Shown here: positions 54,315 to 63,478 of the stretch, one piece after another
Layout of the letters: the number at the start of each line of letters is the position of its first letter
Position numbering within the stretch: position 1 is the first letter of the stretch
Translations under genes and position numbers: made by a program
Notes under the pieces: generated by a model
Told to the model about the DNA's origin: nothing
Databases searched by the model: none
Seen by the model: the letters and a program-made list of their open reading frames with translations, nothing else
Assembly: GCF_009914315.1 (NCBI RefSeq)
Contig: NZ_CP042596.1
Coordinates: 3,658,001-3,722,000, forward strand
Direction of reading: 5' to 3'
DNA length: 64,000 nt
Source: Granulicella sp. WH15
Lineage (GTDB): Bacteria; Acidobacteriota; Terriglobia; Terriglobales; Acidobacteriaceae

Positions 54315-56339
54315 CTAGATTTGCGGAGGTGTGGCAGGCACCGGCGAAGGCGTAGCAGGCACATCACCACGCGGAGCCAAGGCCGGATTCGCCGTCGGCG
54401 CGGGCTCGGCAGGCGGCGGCGGAACCACCTTCTGCTTACCCTGCAGACGCTCCTTCACCGGCTTCGGATCGCCCTTCTTCCGCTTCGGCTTCTTGACCTT
54501 CACCTTCTTCGGTTTGGCAGTGTCGCCGTTCAGGCCCAACGGAGCGGCCTGGGTCTGAGACGCGGCCTTCTCGTCCGAGGTCATCTCTACGGGAGCCGCC
54601 TTAACCTTCTCGACCTTCTTGGCCTTGACCTTCTTGATCTTCTCCGTCTTGACCTTGGCCGCGTTCTCGCGGGAGCCGTAGCGCGTCTTCTTCTTCTCGG
54701 GAGCCTTGGGAGCCAGCGGATCGTCGCCCACATCCGCCGCCACCTGCGAGCTGCTATCCGGGCTGCTCGCCGCATCCGCCATCACCGCGCCCGGAGCGAT
54801 CGCCGCTCCGATGCCGCCGCCAGCCGGTGCGGGCGAAGCCGCCTCAGCCGCCGCCTGTTGCGCGGTCTCAGCCGGCAGCGAGTTCTGCGGAGCCTGACCG
54901 AACCGTACCTTCTCGCGGCGAACCTTCTTCGGCTTGCCGTTCGCGGCCAGCTTGGGCGGCGCGATCACCGCCAGCCCCGTCTTGGGATCGACCGTGGGAG
55001 CAGCGGCGGCCTGGGCCTGCTGAGCCTCCGCACCCGTCAGGGTACGTCCGCCCGTGGTGTCGGGGCCAGCCACAACCGGCTTCGCAGCCGGACGAGAGAA
55101 CCCGCTCGCGCGCTCAAACCGCTTCTTCTCCGTCACCTTCTTCTTCTTCGGCGTAGGCGGAGCGTAGGAGGTAAAGATCGGCTTGGTCTCCTTCGGGCTG
55201 GCGCCCGAGTCCACAAAGCCCGGCTTGATGTCGATGTACGCCTCTTCGCGCAGCTTGGTCAGGTAGGCGCGCAGAGCAGGCTGCATCTGCTGCATGTACA
55301 TCGCCTCCTGCACCTGCTGCTCCACTTCCTTCAGCGGAGCAACGCCAGCGGCCTGGTGCTCGGTCACGTTCAGGATCACAAAACCCTGCCGCGTCCGGAT
55401 CGGCTGCGTCGATTCACCGGCCTTCAGGTCGAAGGTCTGGTCCTCCAGTACCTTGGCCAACGCACCGCGCTTGAACAGGCCCAACTCCCCGCCCTGCGCT
55501 GCCGTCGGCCCGCCCGAGTACTGCTTGGCCAGCTCGTCAAACTTACCGCCAGCCGTAATCTTCGACTTGATATCGTTAGCCTTCGCCTGGGCCTGCGCGA
55601 CCGCATCCGGCGCGGCATCAGCGGGCAGCGGCACCAGGATCTCGCTCAGGCGGATCTGCTCGGGCTGAGAGAACTCGCTCTTGTGCTGGTCGTAGTATGC
55701 CTGCTCCTGCGCCTGCGTCATCTGCAAGCGGCGGCCCACCTCGTCGCGCACCACCTGCTGGGTGACGACGCTGTTGCGGATCTGCGCCTTGAAGTCCTCG
55801 AAGCTGACGCCCTGCTGCTTGGCTGCCGCCTCCAGTTGCTCCATCGAGTCCATCTTGTTCTGCTTGCGGATCTCGTCCAACCGACGAATAACCTCGGCGT
55901 CCGCGTTGATGCCCAGCTCCTTACCGCGCGAGATCAGCAACTGCTGATCGATCATGTCGCGCAGCATATCGCGCTGGCGGTTCGCCGCCTCGGAGGGGCT
56001 GGCGTTCTGCTGGGCCAGCTCCATCTCGAGCTGCTGCTGTGAGCGCTCGAGGTCACTACGGTTGATGATCTGGTCGTTCACCCGCGCGACCACATCTTCG
56101 ACCACGGTTCCGCCGGGCGTAATCGCCGGAGGCAGCGGCGGCATCTTCAACTGCTGCGTCGGCGCGTTCACGCTCTGGCTGCTCTGGTAGCGCGGAGCCT
56201 GGACCACCTGCGCGGCAGCCGACCCAGCCACCAGCGCCGAGACCGGCACCGCCAGCGCGGCCATCAGCGACCACGCCGCAAACCCACTTACCCACTGCCG
56301 CTTCTCACTCCGGCCAACCACAACTGCCGGCAGCTTCAT
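54315..56339 (-). CDS. SurA-like periplasmic peptidyl-prolyl isomerase with long basic tail
   Basis: A 674-residue exported folding factor. The signal segment (FAAWSLMAALAVPVSALVAGSAAAQ) is followed by a SurA N-terminal domain (VVEDVVARVNDQIINRSDLE, RDMLRDMIDQQLLISRGKELG). A parvulin domain comes next (IRLSEILVPLPAD, FDELAKQYSGGPTAAQGGELGLF, GFVILNVTEHQ; about residues 230-345). The last ~290 residues are low-complexity and rich in Lys, Pro and Ala (KKVKAKKVEKVKAAP, KPKKVKVKKPKRKKG), with short repeated phrases (VRFGQAPQ, TRYGSREN). ATG 56339 is a best guess; 56381 is possible. It is divergent from ctpA. Confidence 0.85.
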   Translation of the reverse strand: MKLPAVVVGRSEKRQWVSGFAAWSLMAALAVPVSALVAGSAAAQVVQAPRYQSSQSVNAPTQQLKMPPLPPAITPGGTVVEDVVARVNDQIINRSDLERSQQQLEMELAQQNASPSEAANRQRDMLRDMIDQQLLISRGKELGINADAEVIRRLDEIRKQNKMDSMEQLEAAAKQQGVSFEDFKAQIRNSVVTQQVVRDEVGRRLQMTQAQEQAYYDQHKSEFSQPEQIRLSEILVPLPADAAPDAVAQAQAKANDIKSKITAGGKFDELAKQYSGGPTAAQGGELGLFKRGALAKVLEDQTFDLKAGESTQPIRTRQGFVILNVTEHQAAGVAPLKEVEQQVQEAMYMQQMQPALRAYLTKLREEAYIDIKPGFVDSGASPKETKPIFTSYAPPTPKKKKVTEKKRFERASGFSRPAAKPVVAGPDTTGGRTLTGAEAQQAQAAAAPTVDPKTGLAVIAPPKLAANGKPKKVRREKVRFGQAPQNSLPAETAQQAAAEAASPAPAGGGIGAAIAPGAVMADAASSPDSSSQVAADVGDDPLAPKAPEKKKTRYGSRENAAKVKTEKIKKVKAKKVEKVKAAPVEMTSDEKAASQTQAAPLGLNGDTAKPKKVKVKKPKRKKGDPKPVKERLQGKQKVVPPPPAEPAPTANPALAPRGDVPATPSPVPATPPQI

Positions 56340-56673
56340 CGTCGCGATCCAATTCAAGGTCAAAAGCTCTCTCACTTCCATGGGGGGAAACCCCGCACCT
56401 GCAACGCCCAAACTTCGGTTCGAACGGCCCTTGCATGGCAGCAGCGCCACGTTCGATATCCGGTCCAATCATTCTAACCTGCCAACCAGCCCCGGCAACC
56501 AGACCGAGGCCCAGAACATCTCCGAACCGGCTCCGGAGCCTGATTCCGCAGGGCCAAAAGCGCGCCTCGGCTCACTCTACGGTGCTATACTCCGTCCAAG
56601 CTAGCAGCATACGGACAGGCCCGGCCACGCCGGTTCCTCTCCAGCCGTACCTATCTAGAGGTTACTCAGACCG

Positions 56674-58305
56674 ATGGCCCCCCGCACTCGCCGCGCCCTT
56701 CTCTCCGTCACCGCCTTTCTCGCGACCTGCGCCGCCCTGGGCAACGTCTACTCCCGCCAGGTCTCCGCGCAGTCCGCCTCCGACGAGAGCACCCTGCGCG
56801 ATTCGCTGCACGCCTTCACCAATGTCTACTCCGTCGTCGAGCAGAACTACGCCGAGAAGATGGACTCGGACCGCACCGACAAGGCCATCTACGACGGGGC
56901 CATCCCGGGGATGCTCCACGTCCTCGACCCGCACTCCAACTTCTACGATCCAAAGGCCTTCGCCCAGATGCGCGAGGACCAGCACGGACGCTACTACGGC
57001 GTCGGCATGACCATCCAGCCGCAGCAGATCGACGGCCAGCTCCGCGTCGTCGTCCTGACGCCGTTCGAGGGAACGCCCTCGTTCAAGGCGGGCATTCGGC
57101 CGGGCGACGTACTGGTCTCGGTGGACGGCAAGCCTACCGACAACCTCGACTCCGCCGCCGTGGCCGGGATGCTGAAGGGGCCGCGCGGCACCCACGTCGT
57201 CGTGGTGATGAACCGCGAGGGCCGCGACAAGCCGCTCTCCTTCGACCTGGTCCGCGACGAGATTCCCCGCGCTTCGGTCGATCTCGCTTTTGAGCTGAAG
57301 CCCGGCATCGGCTACATGCACGTCACCAACTTTATGGAGACCACCTCCAAGGAAGTCGGCGACGCGCTCGACAAGTTCCGCGCCCAGGGTGACCTGAAGG
57401 GGCTGGTGATCGACCTGCGCGGCAACCCCGGCGGCCTGCTCAACGAAGCCGTCAACATGTCCGACAAGTTCCTCCAGAAGGGCCAGACGGTCGTCTCGCA
57501 GCACGGCCGCTCCTTCGCCGACCAGTCCTACCGCGCCTCCCACGGCGAACAGGGCACGCGTTACCCCATCGTCGTCCTGGTCAACCGCAACACGGCCTCG
57601 GCGGCTGAGATCGTCTCGGGCGCGTTGCAGGATCACGACCGCGCCCTCATCGTCGGCGAGACCACCTTCGGCAAGGGCCTCGTTCAGACCGTCTTCTCGG
57701 TCTCGCAGAACACCGGCCTCGCGCTGACGACCTTCCACTACTACACGCCGTCGGGACGACTCATTCAGCGTCCCTACGACCACATGAGCCTGTACGACTA
57801 CTACTACGTCCGCGACGCCGCCAAGCCCTCGAAGGACAACGCTAACCGCGAGGTGAAGCTGACCGACGACGGCCGCACGGTGTACGGTGGCGGCGGCATC
57901 ACGCCCGACGAGCACATCGACCCGATCAAGGCGAACCACTTTCAGGATGAGTTGCTGCAGCACTACGCCTTCTTCAACTTCTCCAAGCACTACCTGGCCG
58001 ACAAGACAGTCGCCAAGGACTTCGTGGTCGATGACGCTGTGCTCGCGCAGTTCAAGGACTTTATGAAGACCAAGAAGATCGACTACACTGACGCCGACGT
58101 TGCCACCAATATCGACTGGGTGAAGGAGTCGATCAAGGCGGAGCTGTTCACCTCGCAGTTCGGCCAGCTTGAGGGCTTGAAGGTCCGCGCCGAGTGGGAC
58201 CCGCAGATCAACAAGTCGCTCACTTACATGTCCGAGGCGCAGGCGCTTGAAGAGCATCAGAAGATCAACCCAAACGCGAAGCCCGTCAACACTGCCAGCC
58301 GCTAA
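56674..58305 (+). CDS. C-terminal processing peptidase (S41 family)
   Basis: A 543-residue exported serine protease. A signal (LLSVTAFLATCAALGNVYS) leads to a helical region, a PDZ domain (VVVLTPFEGTPSFKAGIRPGD to VVVMNREG; about residues 110-190) and the S41 catalytic core. The core has LVIDLRGNPGGLLNEAV, the nucleophile Ser in NTASAAEIVSGAL and the Lys in GETTFGKGLVQTVF. It ends with a ~120-residue C-terminal domain. CtpA-like enzymes trim periplasmic proteins. A shared terminator separates it from the facing MFS gene. Confidence 0.94.
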   Translation: MAPRTRRALLSVTAFLATCAALGNVYSRQVSAQSASDESTLRDSLHAFTNVYSVVEQNYAEKMDSDRTDKAIYDGAIPGMLHVLDPHSNFYDPKAFAQMREDQHGRYYGVGMTIQPQQIDGQLRVVVLTPFEGTPSFKAGIRPGDVLVSVDGKPTDNLDSAAVAGMLKGPRGTHVVVVMNREGRDKPLSFDLVRDEIPRASVDLAFELKPGIGYMHVTNFMETTSKEVGDALDKFRAQGDLKGLVIDLRGNPGGLLNEAVNMSDKFLQKGQTVVSQHGRSFADQSYRASHGEQGTRYPIVVLVNRNTASAAEIVSGALQDHDRALIVGETTFGKGLVQTVFSVSQNTGLALTTFHYYTPSGRLIQRPYDHMSLYDYYYVRDAAKPSKDNANREVKLTDDGRTVYGGGGITPDEHIDPIKANHFQDELLQHYAFFNFSKHYLADKTVAKDFVVDDAVLAQFKDFMKTKKIDYTDADVATNIDWVKESIKAELFTSQFGQLEGLKVRAEWDPQINKSLTYMSEAQALEEHQKINPNAKPVNTASR

Positions 58306-58323
58306 AGATCCTTTAGCCAACGA

Positions 58324-58355
58324 AAGAGCCGCGCTCCTCAGCGCGGCTCTTTTTT
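58324..58355. terminator. Bidirectional terminator between ctpA-like and MFS genes
   Basis: AAGAGCCGCGCT and AGCGCGGCTCTT form a 12-bp stem with loop CCTC and a plus-strand T-run to 58355. It serves the plus-strand protease and may serve the converging gene. Confidence 0.9.
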
Positions 58356-59583
58356 ATGCTTCAGAGAGAGGCAGCGAGTCTTTCACCAGCAAGATGTAGC
58401 TTGCAGCGCCGCAGAGAGCCACGACCGCGCATAGCAGGAAGCTCCCCGCAAAGGCGTGCGTGCGGTCGAGTATCCAGCCGGTGAGCAGCGGCGCGGCTGA
58501 AGCGATCATAAAGCTGCCGAAGTTCTGGATCGAGCCGACCGTGGCAACCAGCGCGCGCGGGCTGGCCGCCTGTACGTACCCCCACGCCGACGTGCCCGCA
58601 AAGTGAATGAACAGCAGCGCACCGCAGATGCACGCCATCGCGACGGCGAGCGACGCGGCCCGGATCGCCAGCAGCGTGCTCAGAGCCGAGAGGACCATGC
58701 CGACGATGACCTGAGAGCGATGCACTCGCGCCACGACGGCACCTCCACGGACACGTCTGTCGGCCAGCACTCCGCTCAACAACATCCCCAGAGACCCGGC
58801 CAGAAACGGAAGCGCCGCCAGCCAGCCGCTGGTCTTGATGCTGATGCCTCGGCTGGTCTGGAGATAGGCCGGGAGCCACGCGATAAAAAACCAACTGGTA
58901 TAGTTCACGCCGCCGAATCCAAGCATCAGGCCCCAGATCGCGGGCACGCGAAAGAGCGCGGCCCATCCGGCAAATGTCTCTGCCAGTGGCGCGGGCGGCG
59001 TTCTTACGCTCGACTCTCGACGCAGTAGTAGAAGCCAAGCCGCGGCCAGCAGCAACCCCACACCACCGATCATCGCGAACATGGCCCGCCACCCCGCCCT
59101 GAGCAGCAGCAGCGTAAGCAACGGCGGCGCGATGCCCTGCCCCAGCGTGGTGGAGATGTTGATGGTCGCGATGGCGCGGCCTCGTTGCTGCGGAACGAAC
59201 TCTTCCCGCACAATCCGGAGCGAGGCTGGAAAGAACGGAGCCTCGCCCAAACCAAGCAGAACCCGCAGCGCCAGAAAGCTTCTGATGCCGAGGACCGCTC
59301 CCGTAAGCGCCGTCGCCGTAGACCAGAGAGCCAGCCCCGCGCCAAGCATCCGCTGTGCCCCGGCGCGGTCGAGCAGAGGACCGATCGGCAGTTGCGCAAA
59401 ACCGTACGCCAAAGAAAACGCGGAGAGCAGTGCTCCCATGCTGGTGGCTGAGAGATGGAGCTGCTGCCGGATAGGACCGTTCGCAATGGAGAGCGCGCTT
59501 CGGTCGAGGAAGTTGACGATGCCCGCAAGAAAGAGCAGCGCGAGCGTGACGACCTGCGACCTCACCAGTGGGGTCGCGACCAC
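58354..59583 (-). CDS. MFS transporter, anion:cation symporter (sugar-acid) type
   Basis: A 409-residue 12-helix major facilitator. The first helix (VVTLALLFLAGIVNFLDRSALSIA, in two pieces) is followed by IGPLLDRAGAQRMLG (loop 2-3 motif), RVLLGLGEAPFFPA and REEFVPQQRGRAIATIN. These resemble the ACS family carrying hexonates, glucarate or phthalate. The start is GTG 59583. It is divergent from the cytochrome c / PQQ dehydrogenase cluster, which fits uptake of sugar acids made there, though this is inference. Confidence 0.85.
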   Translation of the reverse strand: MVATPLVRSQVVTLALLFLAGIVNFLDRSALSIANGPIRQQLHLSATSMGALLSAFSLAYGFAQLPIGPLLDRAGAQRMLGAGLALWSTATALTGAVLGIRSFLALRVLLGLGEAPFFPASLRIVREEFVPQQRGRAIATINISTTLGQGIAPPLLTLLLLRAGWRAMFAMIGGVGLLLAAAWLLLLRRESSVRTPPAPLAETFAGWAALFRVPAIWGLMLGFGGVNYTSWFFIAWLPAYLQTSRGISIKTSGWLAALPFLAGSLGMLLSGVLADRRVRGGAVVARVHRSQVIVGMVLSALSTLLAIRAASLAVAMACICGALLFIHFAGTSAWGYVQAASPRALVATVGSIQNFGSFMIASAAPLLTGWILDRTHAFAGSFLLCAVVALCGAASYILLVKDSLPLSEA

Positions 59584-59644
59584 TACACTTATGTTTTCCT
59601 CTTCTCCCAGAGACCCTCCTGCTCAAGCAACTAAGAGTATTGCA

Positions 59645-59878
59645 TTAGAAGATTAGACTTAGATCGCATCCTTGCCCGGACACAGGGTCCGCATAAACAG
59701 GTTCGATGGTATGACCATCTAAAAAGATGATGGTCGATCCCGGATCGCTTGCACATCGCAAACTCACGCGTGTATCGTCTCGCCATTGGACCTCAACGGC
59801 TCTTCGACCTTCAAAGACACAACTCACTTTTATGTTGGGTGGCCAGCCTGATGAAGTTACGGAACCAACGAACGTCAT
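59645..59878 (-). other. Open reading frame of doubtful status
   Basis: A 77-codon frame on the minus strand in the gap 59584-59850, overlapping the first 28 bases of the cytochrome gene. Its composition (VQWRDDTRVSLRCASDPGS, FLDGHTIEPVYADPVSG) is less Ala/Arg-biased than antisense frames nearby. It has no recognisable domain or clear ribosome binding site. It may be a short gene, a remnant or nothing. Confidence 0.25.
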
Positions 59879-60693
59879 GGATCGCGCGAGTCGCGTTCGG
59901 CCTGATCTGCCTCGGAACAGCCGCCTTCGGGCAGGCTACGCAGCCCAAGAACCCGCTCGGCACCGGCCCTGAGGTCGTCGCCGCAGGCCATGCCATCTTC
60001 AATCGCACCTGCACCGCCTGCCACGGCATCGACGGCGGCGAAGGCGAACGCGCCCCGGCCCTGGTCGGCGAGCGCCGCTTCTTCCGGCTCAGCCCCAACG
60101 CCATCTACGACGTCGTCAAGAACGGCATCCCCGGCACCGCGATGCCCGCCATGGGTCTGCCCGACGATGACATCTGGCGCATCGTCACCTTCATCCGGGC
60201 CATGCGCGGCTCGGCCTCCGAGACCGACGTTCCAGGCAACGTGCAGCGGGGCGCGGCGGTCTTCGCGGGCAAGGGCGGGTGCTTGCAGTGCCACATGCTG
60301 AACGGCAAGGGCGGCAGCGCCGGGCCTGACCTCTCAAACGTCGGCGCGCAGGTCACGCTCAAGCATCTGCGCGAGTCGCTGACGCAGGAGCTTCCGATCC
60401 CGCCCGCCTACCGGCCCGTCACCGTGATTACCAGGAGCGGCGAGACCATCACCGGCATCGCTAAAAACGAAGACGGCTTCTCGCTCCAGATGCTCGACCT
60501 GCACGACAGGCTGCACCTCTTCGACAAGACCGAGCTGAAGTCGGTCGAGCACGGCAAGAAGTCGCTGATGCCGCACAACTACGACAAGGTGCTCACGGCA
60601 GAGGAGTACCAGGATCTGGTCGCGATGCTGGCCCACCAGGTGCAGGTAGAGCTGCACAAAAAAGCCGAGGGCGAGGGAGAGGCCGGACGATGA
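59851..60693 (+). CDS. Di-heme cytochrome c with Pirellula/Verrucomicrobium-type C-terminal domain
   Basis: A 280-residue exported electron carrier. ATG 59851 gives a clean signal (WIARVAFGLICLGTAAFGQA). Two class I c-type heme sites are present: CTACH (about residue 61), with a likely axial Met in GTAMPAMG, and CLQCH (about 149). The C-terminal domain (TVITRSGETITGIAKNEDGF, LHLFDKTELKSVEHGKKSLMP) is the type seen in Pirellula and Verrucomicrobium cytochromes. It shares ATGA with the PQQ dehydrogenase gene, so it is the probable electron acceptor for that enzyme. Confidence 0.9.
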   Translation: MKLRNQRTSWIARVAFGLICLGTAAFGQATQPKNPLGTGPEVVAAGHAIFNRTCTACHGIDGGEGERAPALVGERRFFRLSPNAIYDVVKNGIPGTAMPAMGLPDDDIWRIVTFIRAMRGSASETDVPGNVQRGAAVFAGKGGCLQCHMLNGKGGSAGPDLSNVGAQVTLKHLRESLTQELPIPPAYRPVTVITRSGETITGIAKNEDGFSLQMLDLHDRLHLFDKTELKSVEHGKKSLMPHNYDKVLTAEEYQDLVAMLAHQVQVELHKKAEGEGEAGR

Positions 60694-62291
60694 AACTTGC
60701 AACATTGCTACTGCTCTTCGGCCTCGCAACCGCTCTCCCAGCGCAGGTCACCGACCACCGTCTCGAGCAGGCCCCTGCGGGCGACTGGCTGCACTACAAC
60801 GGCAGCTACAACAGCCAGCGCCACAGCGATCTCAACCAGATCAACCTGACGAACATCCACTCGCTGGCCGCGCAGTGGGTCTTCCACATCCCCGGCTCCG
60901 GCGGCTTGCAGAGCGTGCCCGTCGTCGTCGATGGCGTCATGTACGTCACCCAGCCCAACGAGGTCTACGCGCTCGACAGCCGCAGCGGGCGGCTCATCTG
61001 GCAGTTCCACCACGACCTGAACCACGCCCCCGACCGCGAGGGTCCCAACCGCGGCGTCGCCGTCTTCGAGGACAAGGTCTACTTCACCACCACCGACGCC
61101 TTCCTGGTGGCCCTGAAGGCCTCGACCGGAAGCCTGCTCTGGCAGAGCAAGATCGCCGAGTCTAAGGACGGCTACCACTCGTCCGCCGCGCCGATGGTAG
61201 CCAAAGGAACGGTCATGGTAGGCGTCATCTACGGCGACCGCGGGCTGAACGGCTTCCTAGACGCCTTCGACGCCAAGACGGGCAGCCATCTCTGGCGCTT
61301 CGACTCCGTCCCCGGCCCCGGCAAGCCTGGGCACGAGACCTGGGCGGGCGACTCGTGGCTGCATGGGGGCGGCGCAACGTGGCTGACCGGCAGCTACGAC
61401 CCGGAGATGAACACGCTCTTCTGGGCGCTCGGCAACCCCTCGCCCGACTTCAACGGCGACGTGCGCAAGGGCGACAACCTCTACACCGACTCTGTAGTGG
61501 CGCTCGACCTGAGCACCGGCAAGCTGAAGTGGCACTTCCAGTTCACCCCGCACGACGTGATGGACTGGGACGGCTCGGAGATCCCCGTGCTGGTCGACAC
61601 CGTCTACGAGGGCAAGCCGCGCAAGCTGCTGGTGCAGGCCAACCGCAACGGCTTTTACTACATCCTTGACCGCACCAACGGCAAGTTCCTGCGCGGCAAG
61701 GCGTTCTACGACAAGCTCAACTGGGCCTCCGGCCTGACGCCCGAGGGTCGCCCCATTCTCGTTCCCGGCATCGAGCCCAGCCTGAAGGGCACCAAGGTCT
61801 GCCCGTCGTCGATCGGCGCGACCAACTGGATGTCGCCTACCTACGACCCGCAGACGAAGCTCTTCTCCTTCGTCTCGCTGGAGGGCTGCGGCATGGCCAC
61901 CAAGAACACGGAGCAGTTCCGTCCCGGGGGCTTCCAGTACCGCGCCGGAGGAGACGTTCTCCTGAAGGACGAGAGCTGGAAGGTCTTCGTCCGCGCACTC
62001 GACCTGACTACCGGCAAGGAGGTCTGGAAGACGGAGCGCATCGGGTCCACCTCACTCGGCGGCGGCCTGCTCTCGACCGGCGGCGGAGTCATCTACTCGG
62101 GCGAGATCGAAGGCGAGTTCGTCGGGCTGAACGCAAAGACCGGCAAGCCGGTATGGCACTTCAACACCGGCCAGCCCATCAACTCGCAGCCCATCACGTA
62201 CATGGTCAAGGGCAGGCAGTACATCTCCATCACGGCCAACTCGGACGTCTTCTCCTTCGCGCTCCCCGAGGTCGTGAAAGCGGTGAAGTGA
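60690..62291 (+). CDS. PQQ-dependent dehydrogenase (quinoprotein alcohol/aldose type)
   Basis: A 533-residue exported quinoprotein with a signal (LATLLLLFGLATALPAQ) and an eight-bladed propeller built of repeated DxxTGKxxW-type blades (ALDSRSGRLIW, ALKASTGSLLW, AFDAKTGSHLW, ALDLSTGKLKW, ALDLTTGKEVW, GLNAKTGKPVW). The catalytic segment FTPHDVMDWDGSEIP and HGGGATWLTGSYDPE fit alcohol and aldose dehydrogenases. It has no own heme domain, so it must pass electrons to the adjacent cytochrome. It shares TGATG with the mutarotase gene. The substrate is inferred from neighbours to be a sugar. Confidence 0.92.
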   Translation: MKLATLLLLFGLATALPAQVTDHRLEQAPAGDWLHYNGSYNSQRHSDLNQINLTNIHSLAAQWVFHIPGSGGLQSVPVVVDGVMYVTQPNEVYALDSRSGRLIWQFHHDLNHAPDREGPNRGVAVFEDKVYFTTTDAFLVALKASTGSLLWQSKIAESKDGYHSSAAPMVAKGTVMVGVIYGDRGLNGFLDAFDAKTGSHLWRFDSVPGPGKPGHETWAGDSWLHGGGATWLTGSYDPEMNTLFWALGNPSPDFNGDVRKGDNLYTDSVVALDLSTGKLKWHFQFTPHDVMDWDGSEIPVLVDTVYEGKPRKLLVQANRNGFYYILDRTNGKFLRGKAFYDKLNWASGLTPEGRPILVPGIEPSLKGTKVCPSSIGATNWMSPTYDPQTKLFSFVSLEGCGMATKNTEQFRPGGFQYRAGGDVLLKDESWKVFVRALDLTTGKEVWKTERIGSTSLGGGLLSTGGGVIYSGEIEGEFVGLNAKTGKPVWHFNTGQPINSQPITYMVKGRQYISITANSDVFSFALPEVVKAVK

Positions 62292-63478
62292 TGAAAAAAA
62301 TAGCTCGCCCGTCCGTCATCCTCCTGGCCTTCACCCTGGCCACCGCTCATGCGCAGGCTCAAGCCCGCTACCAGATCACGGATGAGGACGCCAACGGTCC
62401 TGGCTCGCCGCGTGTCGTCGTCCTACACGACAACACCGCCAAGGCCGAGGCCGCCGTCGCCCCATCCCAGGGAGGTGAACTGAGCAGCTACAAGATCACC
62501 TTCCAGGGCAAACCGCTGGAGTTGCTCTACCATGCCCGCGATTACACCTCACCCGGCTTCCAGGGTAAAGCGCCGCTGCTCTGGCCCGCCGCCGGGGTGC
62601 AGTATCCGGTGGGCACAATCCCTAAAGAGAGCTGCGGCAACGGCACCTATCCCGTAGCGGGCAAGACCTTCCCCATGCCCTGTCACGGCTTCGCCCGCAC
62701 CCTACCGTGGAAGGAGATCAGCCGCTCCGCCGATGCCCAGGGCGCGCGCGTGACGGTCGAGCTAACCGACTCCGACAAGACGCGCCTCGACTATCCCTTC
62801 GGCTTCAAGGTCGACCTGACCTATGAGCTGAGCGGCGGCCTGCTCACGCTCAACTACACCATCTCCGCCGACGCCGAGAACAAGGGACCGATGCCATTTT
62901 CGATCGGCAACCACATCGCCTTCCGCGTGCCGCTGGTCGAGGGCAGCGACCCCGCCGCGATGACCTTTGAGAGTCCCAACACTACGCAGCTAATGCGCTA
63001 TCCGGGCGGCGTCGGCCTTAATGGAGAAGAGAAACCCAGCTCCTACGCGATCCCTCAACGAATGGGCGACTTCGACGCGCACATCGCGCTGCCGCTCTCC
63101 GGCTACCGCAGTATGCCCTATGCACGTCTGGTGGACCCGGCCGGGCTCTCTGTCCGCATCACCCAGACCGCGAGCATCGACCCAACCAACACTGAACTCG
63201 CTATCCCCAATCTCTCGGGCCAACTCATACGCTTCAACGTCTACGGCGGCCCGCACGAGGGCTACCTCAGCCCCGAGCCGTGGTTCGGCCTCATCAACTC
63301 GCTCAACTCGCGCAAGGGCTTTATCGACCTAGCCCCCGGCGGCTCCTGGCGCTGGCGCATCCAGGTCGCCCCGCTGGCCCCGCTCCGTCCATGCAGGCGG
63401 CCAGCCCCGGGGTCGAGCGCTTCGGCGGTGACTTCGGCTACGTCGAAGGCCCCGTCTGGAGCAAGGACGGCAGCCTGA
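62291..63478 (+). CDS. Secreted aldose 1-epimerase (mutarotase), anomalous C-terminus
   Basis: A 395-codon frame with a signal peptide (SVILLAFTLATAHAQAQ) and a galactose-mutarotase-like beta-sandwich: VAPSQGGELSSYKI, PMPCHGFARTLPWKE (catalytic His region), YELSGGLLTLNYTI, FSIGNHIAFRVPL and GGSWRWRIQVAP. The last ~30 codons (CRRPAPGSSASAVTSATSK) no longer look like the family. Here the following lactonase-like frame has already begun, so the two overlap by 88 bases. A lost stop codon, a frameshift or a fused original protein would explain this. Mutarotation of sugar for the PQQ enzyme is the inferred role. Confidence 0.82.
   Translation: MKKIARPSVILLAFTLATAHAQAQARYQITDEDANGPGSPRVVVLHDNTAKAEAAVAPSQGGELSSYKITFQGKPLELLYHARDYTSPGFQGKAPLLWPAAGVQYPVGTIPKESCGNGTYPVAGKTFPMPCHGFARTLPWKEISRSADAQGARVTVELTDSDKTRLDYPFGFKVDLTYELSGGLLTLNYTISADAENKGPMPFSIGNHIAFRVPLVEGSDPAAMTFESPNTTQLMRYPGGVGLNGEEKPSSYAIPQRMGDFDAHIALPLSGYRSMPYARLVDPAGLSVRITQTASIDPTNTELAIPNLSGQLIRFNVYGGPHEGYLSPEPWFGLINSLNSRKGFIDLAPGGSWRWRIQVAPLAPLRPCRRPAPGSSASAVTSATSKAPSGARTAA

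Noticed and set aside
54228-56042. 604-codon plus-strand open frame
   Set aside because: Antisense to the SurA-like gene; Leu/Arg-rich with no domain, an effect of the low-complexity tail on the coding strand.
56662-58320. 552-codon minus-strand frame
   Set aside because: Antisense shadow of the CtpA-like protease, which shows PDZ and S41 catalytic motifs.
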